DNA from: a virus
DNA: 44,902 nt
IMG/VR virus record: IMGVR_UViG_3300002460_000056
Span: 1-44,902 of that record
Direction: 5' to 3' (one strand)
A program made the position numbers and the translations under genes. The notes under the pieces are model-generated. The model made no database searches, was not told the DNA's origin, and was given only the letters and a program-made list of their open reading frames with translations. Of the stretch, positions 39,416 to 44,902 are shown one piece after another. The first letter of the stretch is position 1; every line of letters begins with the position of its first letter.

Positions 39416-39684
39416 GGTTTTTCCTCCGCGATTGTAACCTTGGATTGTACGCTTCCTACAGCATCGGTTTTCAATCTTGGATTCGGCCTTTCCATTACCC
39501 GGTATGTTCGCAGCAAGGCCAACGCAACACACAGCGGGCAGGCAAACCAGTAGCCGCTGATGTTGATATGATTCTTTTTGCAGGAAGTTAAAGGTGGGCA
39601 GCATTCCGGGCAAGACATTACCTGTATCGAGTGCCCTACGTCCGCGTGGATTTCCTTTGTGTCATGGCAACGATCACATGGCAT
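39412..39684 (-). CDS. Zinc-binding protein with three CxxC-type knuckles, 90 aa
   Basis: M-P-C-D-R-C at the N-terminus, C-P-E-C-C at about 25-29, and A-C-P-L-C at about 49-52. A single zinc ribbon plus an extra knuckle is likely. The C-terminal part is basic and of low complexity. ATGA with the next gene. Role unknown. Confidence 0.6.
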   Translation of the reverse strand: MPCDRCHDTKEIHADVGHSIQVMSCPECCPPLTSCKKNHINISGYWFACPLCVALALLRTYRVMERPNPRLKTDAVGSVQSKVTIAEEKP

Positions 39685-40039
39685 CTGTATTTAACTCTCC
39701 TTTCTGTTCTACTACGCGCACCGGCAGGCCCGCTTTCTTTGCAAGGCTTATCATGTGAGCCGTGCCACGGCTTCTCCCATCCCAAAAAGCTAATACTTCA
39801 TCTGGTTTGCCTTCTTTAAGCATCGCATAATTGCGCACATATCCAGCAGAAATTCCTTTCTTCCAGTGAGCCACAAATACGTTACAAGTGATATGCAAAT
39901 CGGCACATACCAAGCCAGCTAGATGATCCGCTCCCCTTGCGCCGCCGTGAATTACCAATGCTGGTTTGTAAGCCTCGATCTCTCTCTGAATAGTGGCTTT
40001 GTCGGTCCATGAACGTGAGCCGCAAACCAGCAATGTCAT
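39674..40039 (-). CDS. SLOG-fold (DUF2493/YpsA-related) protein
   Basis: 121 residues. L-L-V-C-G-S-R-S-W-T-D at the start, V-I-H-G-G-A-R-G-A-D near 29-37, A-G-Y-V-R-N-Y-A-M-L, and D-E-V-L-A-F-W-D-G-R-S-R-G-T near 80-93. These are the nucleotide-binding motifs of the cpYpsA/SLOG family (DUF2493), small Rossmann-like proteins common in phages and thought to bind nucleotide or nucleotide-derived ligands. A role in defence signalling or NAD-type metabolism is proposed for the superfamily; it is not shown here. It overlaps its neighbours by 4 and 11 bases. Confidence 0.85.
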   Translation of the reverse strand: MTLLVCGSRSWTDKATIQREIEAYKPALVIHGGARGADHLAGLVCADLHITCNVFVAHWKKGISAGYVRNYAMLKEGKPDEVLAFWDGRSRGTAHMISLAKKAGLPVRVVEQKGELNTDAM

Positions 40040-40623
40040 AGAATCATCCCTTTCACTTTCTCGCAGACTTCCACTCTCTGCTCAGGTGTGAGTCTCCCAA
40101 AGCGATAGATGATCTCCGCGTGCTCCGGACCTTGTAGCAAGTCCAAGACCCCAAGGCCAAACACGGCCGCGATCTTTTCCGCAGTTTCCAAATTTGGAAT
40201 TTTTCCGCCTTTTTCTATCGCGCAAATAACGGCTGGCCCATAATAAGCCCTGCCAAGCCCCACCTGGTATGATAAATCGCAACCCTTTATACCCGCTGCC
40301 TTTCTGACGGCGCTGATGGCGGCTCCAAGCTCATAACCGCGCTCTGGCACGCGGGGCATTGCTGATAGCGTGAAATCTTGGGCGTCTTGAACGTTGAAAT
40401 TTTGGGCATCTTGAATAACAGAGAATGACCATGTTTTTTGTGGAGGCATCACAATTATAAATGGCCGTTCACACCAAGGGCAAAGGCCATTCCGCCTTTG
40501 ATACATCCTCCTGTGGCATCCTGGACAGCGCACCACGGGCCGCTCCTTTCTGATCCTAGCGCAATCGTCGGCGCGCGCGGCGGCTTGCTCGAAGGCGCGG
40601 TCATCTAGTTCCTGTGTGCTCAT
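40036..40623 (-). CDS. Zinc-ribbon plus helix-turn-helix (XRE-like) regulator
   Basis: 195 residues. N-terminal zinc ribbon: R-C-P-G-C-H near 32-37 and L-C-P-W-C near 47-51. A short VQDAQNF/VQDAQDF duplication sits in the linker (about 70-85). C-terminal XRE-type helix-turn-helix (AISAVRKAAGIKGCDLSYQV ... GKIPNLETAEKIAAVFG), like the DNA-binding half of phage repressors. It may repress or switch the phage operons; the palindromes at 5424-5467 and 8940-8957 are candidate sites. The start is coupled (ATGA) to an 18-codon leader frame. Confidence 0.75.
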   Translation of the reverse strand: MSTQELDDRAFEQAAARADDCARIRKERPVVRCPGCHRRMYQRRNGLCPWCERPFIIVMPPQKTWSFSVIQDAQNFNVQDAQDFTLSAMPRVPERGYELGAAISAVRKAAGIKGCDLSYQVGLGRAYYGPAVICAIEKGGKIPNLETAEKIAAVFGLGVLDLLQGPEHAEIIYRFGRLTPEQRVEVCEKVKGMIL

Positions 40624-40676
40624 GTGCGGCTCGAAATTCCTCGGTTTCTGTCATTTTTCAGGCGGATAGTGCCCAT
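40620..40676 (-). CDS. 18-codon leader frame upstream of the regulator
   Basis: ATG GGC ACT ATC ... ends TGA overlapping the regulator ATG (40620-40623). The regulator itself has only a weak, distant ribosome site, so this short frame could deliver ribosomes. It may have no function as a peptide. Confidence 0.35.
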   Translation of the reverse strand: MGTIRLKNDRNRGISSRT

Positions 40677-40684
40677 GGTTTTTT

Positions 40685-40975
40685 CTATTCACATTTTGCT
40701 GGTGGTAGAGCCTTAAAATCGGCCTGTAAACTGCGCAGGGAATCATAAAGCGGAGGGAGCACAGCATCCTTGGCAAGATAAACCGGCAAGTCCACGTGTG
40801 TTCCCTGGTCGCGGTAGCCTTTCTCTTTAAGGCTAACGTAGAGACTCAAGTTTCCGCTGTTTGTACTGCGAGTTTCGATAGCAGTGATGAGCTTTTCGAC
40901 TTGCTCAATCTGGCTTTTGAGCGAGTGAACGCAGGCCCAATAAGCAGAAAGCGTTTGGTACTCTGATTGTTTCAT
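40685..40975 (-). CDS. Helical protein, 96 aa
   Basis: Starts at ATG 40975 (AAAGGAGAACG upstream); the frame above is open but lacks a ribosome site and overlaps the 49-aa gene. Long helix/coiled coil (WACVHSLKSQIEQVEKLITA) and GTHVDLPVYLAKDAVLPPLY in the second half. No family recognised. Confidence 0.6.
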   Translation of the reverse strand: MKQSEYQTLSAYWACVHSLKSQIEQVEKLITAIETRSTNSGNLSLYVSLKEKGYRDQGTHVDLPVYLAKDAVLPPLYDSLRSLQADFKALPPAKCE

Positions 40976-41015
40976 TTTCCGTTCTCCTTTGCATAGCCGC
41001 GCTTTATAGTTTCCG

Positions 41016-41165
41016 CTATAGGCACTTGGGGCATGTAACCGCAATCCAACGCAGTACCCAGCCCTCTTTCGCCAGTTTGATCGCATGGGGTTTCTTGAAG
41101 CAAAGCGCCGAGACTTCGCCTTTTGTGTTCACCGACGATCCCATGTGGCGAATCTTTTCCTTCAC
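41016..41165 (-). CDS. Small conserved-looking phage protein, 49 aa
   Basis: GTG start overlapping the previous stop as GTGA. Contains N-T-K-G-E-V-S-A-L-C-F-K-K-P and ends V-T-C-P-K-C-L. The S-A-L-C-F ... V-T-C-x-K-C-L pattern is one I know from several phage early regions. Probably zinc-binding with C-x-n-C-x2-C. Function unknown. Confidence 0.7.
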   Translation of the reverse strand: MKEKIRHMGSSVNTKGEVSALCFKKPHAIKLAKEGWVLRWIAVTCPKCL

Positions 41166-41416
41166 GGCTGAATCCCCCCCCTTTCCAGCGCATCGAGGAA
41201 GGCGAGCATAGCCATGCGGAAGTTATCCCACGGACAGGCAGGGGCATGTCCTACAAATCTGTAAAAATCGTCGGTGGATTTCTCAACAGTAAGGTCGGTA
41301 TGACACCACGAACATCTACACCCCGGCACGTCCATGTCAGGCGCTAGTTCATTGATGGCCCATTGCACAAGCTCCCGCAGTCTCAAAATTCCCGCATCGC
41401 TCAGGTCAACGGTCAT
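41162..41416 (-). CDS. Cys-rich small protein, 84 aa
   Basis: Starts at ATG 41416 (TTGGAGC upstream). Middle has G-C-R-C-S-W-C-H ... H-A-P-A-C-P-W, a likely zinc site. The C-terminus (NFRMAMLAFLDALERGGIQP) is helical and its last codons are encoded by a run of eight G (minus), next to the stop. Confidence 0.6.
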   Translation of the reverse strand: MTVDLSDAGILRLRELVQWAINELAPDMDVPGCRCSWCHTDLTVEKSTDDFYRFVGHAPACPWDNFRMAMLAFLDALERGGIQP

Positions 41417-41417
41417 T

Positions 41418-41660
41418 TTAAGCTCCAATAAACTTTGACACACTCCCAACACTCACAGCCATAATGGTGCGGCGCAATTCCTCCGGGGAAGTTGAGCGTT
41501 GCTCTCCGCACTGACGTTCAATCACGGGTAGAAACTGCTGCTGGAAAGCCTGCTCGCGTTCACACCAGGGCACCGGGACTACCGGAGCATTCGCTGCAAT
41601 TGCCGCAAGTCTCGCCGCATCATAGACAAATTCAGCGCGGCGTTCAGTAAGGGTTTTCAT
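41418..41660 (-). CDS. Hypothetical protein, 80 aa
   Basis: Starts MKTLTERRAEFVYDAARLAA. Helical; GSVSKFIGA at the end. ATGA with the gene above (41657-41660). No recognised family. Confidence 0.55.
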   Translation of the reverse strand: MKTLTERRAEFVYDAARLAAIAANAPVVPVPWCEREQAFQQQFLPVIERQCGEQRSTSPEELRRTIMAVSVGSVSKFIGA

Positions 41661-41980
41661 TCCCCGTCTCCGATCCCCGCCTCGCGTGCGCGGGCTAGTA
41701 CACTCTCAGCTAGTTGGTACATTTCGTCGGCGAGTAGAGGGCAATCGTCCCTGTGTTGGAATCTGAGCCCACTACAGTTGTTACACTCGCCGTCGTCCTC
41801 GTCATAACATGAAAGTATGGCCCATTCAGCTACACGAATGGCGTCCGCCTGCTCCTTGAGCAGCCCCACGGCCCATTCGAGGTCGCGCCGGTCAAATGTT
41901 GCAAACGGTAATCCGTCGTGCGGAATAGCCGCCAACTGCTCCTCCACCTCAGCGAGCCGTTGGCGGTTTGCGGGAGTCAT
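41657..41980 (-). CDS. Zinc-binding phage early protein, 107 aa
   Basis: Helical N-terminus (ANRQRLAEVEEQLAAIPH), then D-L-E-W-A-V-G-L-L, and a C-terminal metal motif: E-C-N-N-C-S-G-L-R-F-Q-H-R-D-D-C-P with C-x2-C-x6-H-x3-C. Similar proteins are frequent in phage early regions. The function is unknown. ATGA overlap with neighbours on both sides. Confidence 0.65.
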   Translation of the reverse strand: MTPANRQRLAEVEEQLAAIPHDGLPFATFDRRDLEWAVGLLKEQADAIRVAEWAILSCYDEDDGECNNCSGLRFQHRDDCPLLADEMYQLAESVLARAREAGIGDGE

Positions 41981-42228
41981 GGTTTGCCTCCAATCGGCAG
42001 GTTCTCGCAGAGTTCGCGGCGGGCAACATTGGCAGCCGAGTCAAAGTGATCCAACAATGTGTCGAACTCCTTTGAAGAATAACCGCCATGCTGCAACGCC
42101 TCTATAAAAGAAGCCCGCAAAGCGTTAAGAAAATCCTCGACCGTATATGCTTTCGGTGAAGTCGTAGTGGGTGTGCTCATTGCCTCACCAAGCTTATAGG
42201 TGAACATTCCAGGCATAGGCGTAGTCAC
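41977..42228 (-). CDS. Hypothetical protein, 83 aa
   Basis: GTG start at 42228 overlapping the previous stop as GTGA with GAGGAGGGG upstream. The N-terminus is Pro/Thr-rich; the rest is helical (VEDFLNALRASFIEALQHGG). An internal ATG (MSTPTTTSPKAY) is an alternative start. No family recognised. Confidence 0.55.
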   Translation of the reverse strand: MTTPMPGMFTYKLGEAMSTPTTTSPKAYTVEDFLNALRASFIEALQHGGYSSKEFDTLLDHFDSAANVARRELCENLPIGGKP

Positions 42229-42419
42229 TTTCCCCTCCTCTTCGGGACGCACCTGGGCTTCGGCTCGACACGCTCGTAGGCAACAACCCGTCGAGGCATA
42301 CCCCATTTACCGTTCAGGTACTCCATGTGCTTTTCTGCATCGTCGCGGAGACTGTGCTGAGTTGTGACATACCACTTGCCATCAATATTGTGCTCTACGA
42401 CCCAAATTCTACTCATCAT
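42225..42419 (-). CDS. Small basic protein, 64 aa
   Basis: Two adjacent ATGs (42419 and 42416) follow AAAGGAGGG. Content: RIWVVEHNIDGKWYVTTQHS, a short beta domain, then a helix and a basic tail. It resembles small phage proteins of unknown role. Confidence 0.6.
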   Translation of the reverse strand: MMSRIWVVEHNIDGKWYVTTQHSLRDDAEKHMEYLNGKWGMPRRVVAYERVEPKPRCVPKRRGK

Positions 42420-42705
42420 GTCCCTCCTTTACCAGCATAACGCAGGCTTTCTTCTCATCCTCCAACTGCCGGATAACCTGTTCGTGATTGCGGATGATTC
42501 CTTGAAACCTTTGAATATCCGCCACAAGACCGGGGCGATTATTGAGCCTTTCAATCTCGGCTTGGGCGGCTGCGAGGTCGGTGCGGAGAGCTTCAATCTC
42601 ATTGACGCATTCTGCACCAATTTCACTGCCGTAAACTTCTTCTCCCTCTGCGAAAAAGGATTTACAAGCCGCAATCCGCGCTTCGGTCATCCGTGGCTCT
42701 CTCAT
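42409..42705 (-). CDS. Coiled-coil protein, 98 aa
   Basis: Residues 35-90 form a coiled coil (ALRTDLAAAQAEIERLNNRP ... NHEQVIRQLEDEKKAC). ATGA overlap with the methyltransferase stop (42702-42705). Such short coiled-coil genes are common in phages; no function known. Confidence 0.6.
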   Translation of the reverse strand: MREPRMTEARIAACKSFFAEGEEVYGSEIGAECVNEIEALRTDLAAAQAEIERLNNRPGLVADIQRFQGIIRNHEQVIRQLEDEKKACVMLVKEGHDE

Positions 42706-43517
42706 GGCTCCTCCTGTTCATCCGCAACAACTCCGCCTTCTTCCACCTCGTCAATCGCATCCTGCACAATCCAATCCGCCATACCCTGTTTGATGCCCTC
42801 CTGGTCGGGATGACCCTCGTCCCATAACTTTTGCAGATTGGCTAATTCGCGCTTAGGTTGGCTATCAGGGAATGGTAGTTGTATCTGCGCAAGCCGCTTG
42901 ACGGCGATCTCGCAGTATTTCTCTTCGATTTCGATGCCGATGGCCTTACGGCCTAATTGTTTCGCCGCTACAAGCGTGGTCCCGCTGCCCATGAAGGGGT
43001 CGAGGACGGTCTGCGGGGTTCCCGATAAATGAATACACCACGCCATCAATTCAACAGGCTTCTGGGTCGGATGGATGTGCAGGTTGCGCCCTTCACCATC
43101 CCGGAATGCGCCAGCCCACATGAACCTGAAAATCTTGGGACTCGGAATGCAATTGGTCCAAGCAAACTCTGCCTCAGAAGAACGGACCTTCATGCCGCTG
43201 ATAGTTCTCTTGTCCCAAGCAATCCACTTGCCAGAGTCTGGTAGACGGCTGGCATAGTAGTTTGCTCCCCACAGGATAAGCGCCCACTTGCGAAGAAGGA
43301 ACGCTGGTTCAAACGACTCCGCATCTCCAATAACCGAATCAAATGCGATGGTATTCTCATGCACAGATGCTGGCTTGTAATTCATCCCATACGGCGGATC
43401 GGTGAGCACCAAGTCCACGCTCTTGTCAGGCAGCAGCGGCAGAATCTCGCGGCAATCACCGCAGAAAATGGCGATGCCAGCAACAGGATCGTGGTAGTAA
43501 GGCTCTGGCAGGCTCAC
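42702..43517 (-). CDS. DNA methyltransferase (adenine-N6 or cytosine-N4, beta-type order)
   Basis: 271 residues. Motif IV DPPY at 40-43 (VDLVLTDPPYGMNY), H-P-T-Q-K-P at 149-154, then motif I DPFMGSGTT at 173-181 and GIEIEEKYCEIA. The catalytic DPPY before the AdoMet-binding site is the beta-class order; DPPY fits adenine-N6, and SPPY would fit cytosine-N4. No restriction enzyme or recognition-domain gene is adjacent, so a solitary phage methylase protecting its DNA is likely. GTG start overlaps the 59-aa gene stop (GTGA). The acidic C-terminal tail is outside the catalytic fold. Confidence 0.88.
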   Translation of the reverse strand: MSLPEPYYHDPVAGIAIFCGDCREILPLLPDKSVDLVLTDPPYGMNYKPASVHENTIAFDSVIGDAESFEPAFLLRKWALILWGANYYASRLPDSGKWIAWDKRTISGMKVRSSEAEFAWTNCIPSPKIFRFMWAGAFRDGEGRNLHIHPTQKPVELMAWCIHLSGTPQTVLDPFMGSGTTLVAAKQLGRKAIGIEIEEKYCEIAVKRLAQIQLPFPDSQPKRELANLQKLWDEGHPDQEGIKQGMADWIVQDAIDEVEEGGVVADEQEEP

Positions 43518-43693
43518 GCTTCCACCCTCTTTGCTGTTTCTAGTCGCTTCTGGATGTTGCGCTCAACCCACTCCTGAACCGTCAAACTGCCATTCTTTTC
43601 AGCGGCCTTGTGATACATCTTACGATGCTGACGGCACAGACGGCCCCGGCCAGCTTGCTGCGGGCATAGAAGGCAGGTGGTAGGAACGGTCAT
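43514..43693 (-). CDS. Small zinc-finger-like protein, 59 aa
   Basis: M-T-V-P-T-T-C-L-L-C-P ... R-L-C-R-Q-H-R: a C-x2-C followed by C-x2-H. After it a helical basic part (VQEWVERNIQKRLETAKRVE). It is coupled on both sides (ATGA at 43690-43693, GTGA at 43514-43517). It may assist the methylase; inference only. Confidence 0.65.
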   Translation of the reverse strand: MTVPTTCLLCPQQAGRGRLCRQHRKMYHKAAEKNGSLTVQEWVERNIQKRLETAKRVEA

Positions 43694-43920
43694 CTAGTTT
43701 TCCCCGCTCGTTTTTGACGTAAATCTCTTCGCAACCCTTCCAACTCGCGCAGAATTCGGTCCAAGGTTATCCGCGTGGAACATCGAAGAACTTGGTTTTC
43801 AGCGAGAAACTCATTCAACGCTTGAAGTTGCTCTACTACGGCCCAACCGGACGCATCTGCCGTTTTCCAATCTTCTTTAGACATAACTCCAAAATCCCAC
43901 TTTGTGCACTTCGTAGCCAT
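43690..43920 (-). CDS. Helical protein, 76 aa
   Basis: Starts after AAGGAGAAT: MATKCTKWDFGVMSKEDWKT. The second half is a charged helix (STRITLDRILRELEGLRRDL). Coupled to the 59-aa gene by ATGA. Function unknown. Confidence 0.6.
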   Translation of the reverse strand: MATKCTKWDFGVMSKEDWKTADASGWAVVEQLQALNEFLAENQVLRCSTRITLDRILRELEGLRRDLRQKRAGKTR

Positions 43921-43935
43921 AGTTCTATATTCTCC

Positions 43936-44436
43936 TTATCCCAGAGTCTTTTTCACATCCTCCACGCTGTACGCCAAGATAAACAACCCCCCAGCCTCTT
44001 CCACGGCTATCTTGAAGGCTTCCTGGCCAGCGGTAAGCCTCTTCCCATGCCGCTTGCACTCGATAGCAAGGAAGCGGCCTATTTTGTAATTATCTGGGAA
44101 TAAGCGAGTATAAATAGTTGTTGGCATAAATGGAATAATCCCAATGATGTCAGACACCCCAGAAAAGCCAAACTTGACGTGCCGGAATCCGCCTTTGCCG
44201 TCCTGATAGGCAGCCCCGCCTGTATTTGAAACCCACGCAAAAATGTTATGCAGTCGTAGATACTCCATGATCTGCTTCTTGATCTGTTGTTCGGAGATGC
44301 TGGCCGACAAAATCTTCTTTGCTGAGAAATTCCTGGACTGCCTTGCCAGCTTCTTTGGCGTTCGTGAATGTTCCAAGGATGTGGCCTTGGTGATTTCCGT
44401 TTCCTTTAGCGTGTCGCTGGGTTTCTTCACCTTCAT
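43936..44436 (-). CDS. VRR-NUC family nuclease
   Basis: 166 residues. The N-terminal 45 are basic and not conserved. From S-E-Q-Q-I-K-K-Q-I-M-E-Y-L (about 48) the VRR-NUC fold follows: FAWVSNTGG, R-H-V-K-F-G-F-S-G-V-S-D-I-I-G-I, then G-R-F-L-A-I-E-C-K-R with K-R-L-T-A-G-Q-E-A-F, and the end A-Y-S-V-E-D-V. The catalytic D (GVSD) and E-x-K (AIECKR) are present. Such phage nucleases belong to the PD-(D/E)XK superfamily and process branched or nicked DNA in replication and recombination. It starts one base after the 55-aa gene stop. Confidence 0.9.
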   Translation of the reverse strand: MKVKKPSDTLKETEITKATSLEHSRTPKKLARQSRNFSAKKILSASISEQQIKKQIMEYLRLHNIFAWVSNTGGAAYQDGKGGFRHVKFGFSGVSDIIGIIPFMPTTIYTRLFPDNYKIGRFLAIECKRHGKRLTAGQEAFKIAVEEAGGLFILAYSVEDVKKTLG

Positions 44437-44604
44437 CTACGCCTCACGCTCGCTTGGCTCCGGCAGCTTAGACTTCTTGATTACCATCTTAGGCTTTAGT
44501 TCCTCCGGTCTTGTGCCATCAGCCCAAAGGTGCCGACAGCCTCCTTTGTGGTCTAAATCGAGCGAACACCATCGCGTGTGTTCCTTTTTTTTAGGTTTTG
44601 CCAT
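44437..44604 (-). CDS. Small basic Cys-containing protein, 55 aa
   Basis: MAKPKKKEHTRWCSLDLDHK then G-G-C-R-H-L-W-A-D-G: C-x9-C-x-H pattern and a basic, Pro-rich tail. The frame is between two genes and overlaps the upstream one by 14 bases. It may bind zinc and nucleic acid. No name. Confidence 0.6.
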   Translation of the reverse strand: MAKPKKKEHTRWCSLDLDHKGGCRHLWADGTRPEELKPKMVIKKSKLPEPSEREA

Positions 44605-44902
44605 CGTGGAATTCCCGAGTTTTTAAGTCTTCCGGCCACTCCGACCAATCCCCGCCCTTTGGATATTTGAATCTTTTGCAGGTCTGCCATGCCTGCATAC
44701 ACCTAGAACCCTGATCGCAAAACGGGCGGTTGAAGGCATCGTGGTAATGAACATGGGAGCCGATCTGTTTCACGAAGCAAGCTGTTCCACTCGCCCGACA
44801 CTGCGCAATGGTATCTCGCGCCCATTGCAAATCGAATGGTCGTGCCTTCGGACCGCTCTCCCCGCCGATGATGATCTGGTCAATTCTAGGAGAGCCGTGA
44901 CG
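44591..44902 (-). CDS. Phage Gp37/Gp68-family (DUF5131) domain, partial at the right edge
   Basis: The frame is open from 44902 to the stop at 44593 and reads G-S-P-R-I-D-Q-I-I-I then G-G-E-S-G-P-K-A-R-P-F-D-L-Q-W-A-R, then F-V-K-Q-I-G near the middle. GGESGP and W-x3-R are the marks of the C-terminal domain of the Gp37/Gp68 family. Full members have an N-terminal CxxxCxxC radical-SAM-like part. If circular, the protein starts at 15 with only about 20 residues before GGESGP, so it would be an orphan C-terminal domain of about 107 residues. The visible coding is certain, the family strong, the start inferred. Confidence 0.8.
   Translation of the reverse strand, partial: RHGSPRIDQIIIGGESGPKARPFDLQWARDTIAQCRASGTACFVKQIGSHVHYHDAFNRPFCDQGSRCMQAWQTCKRFKYPKGGDWSEWPEDLKTREFHDGKT

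Noticed and set aside
1-44902. CRISPR arrays, insertion sequences or retron/DGR elements
   Set aside because: No regularly spaced direct repeats, transposase, reverse transcriptase or template/variable repeat pairs were seen; the gp10 repeats are an in-gene domain copy without a reverse transcriptase.

Overview
The window looks like a whole or nearly whole double-stranded DNA tailed phage with a P22-type virion (podovirus-like). The marks are a P22-type portal, a P22-type coat protein, a gp4-like tail accessory factor, a gp10-like tail needle/DNA-stabilisation protein, three large ejection-type proteins, a two-piece terminase and a SleB-like cell wall hydrolase. No bacterial housekeeping genes, rRNA, insertion sequence or CRISPR array is visible. 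The host cannot be read from the sequence. Several proteins carry signal peptides and one gene seems to have encoded an outer-membrane beta-barrel, so a diderm (Gram-negative) host is likely.

Layout: positions 1 to 6223 are read leftward. They hold about 20 small genes, often joined by 4-base ATGA overlaps: a ParB-like protein, an AP2-HNH nuclease, tiny zinc-binding proteins and a second HNH protein. From about 6.3 kb everything is read rightward. First come a broken HNH gene, a replication-initiator-like protein, a small terminase subunit, a mostly non-coding stretch with a tRNA-Ser on the opposite strand, a ribbon-helix-helix regulator, a run of small unknown genes, a catalytic-domain-only tyrosine recombinase and a Tat-signal protein. 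Then come the packaging and virion genes (13.4 to 33 kb), fibre and beta-helix proteins (33 to 36.6 kb) and a lysis cassette (37.3 to 39.1 kb). From 39.1 kb to the right edge the genes are leftward again: a Zn/HTH regulator, a SLOG-type protein, a DNA methyltransferase, a VRR-NUC nuclease and many tiny Cys-rich proteins.

The two edges join in frame. The five codons at 15..1 (minus) continue without a break into the open frame at 44902..44591, giving one approximately 107-residue protein. I infer that the window is a circular or circularly permuted genome of about 44.9 kb with only two transcription blocks. They diverge near 6.25 kb and converge near 39.11 kb.

The most interesting features are: (i) four promoter-like sites whose -10 hexamer lies exactly 6 bases before an ATG with no Shine-Dalgarno, which suggests leaderless transcripts at 1872, 6223, 8246 and 9433; (ii) a large terminase split into separate ATPase and nuclease genes by stops in both frames; (iii) many secreted or Tat-targeted small proteins among the virion genes; (iv) a frameshifted beta-barrel gene beside the lysis genes; (v) a GC-rich structured gap at 4.1 to 4.37 kb in an otherwise gapless operon; and (vi) a recombinase with Lys in place of the conserved second Arg.
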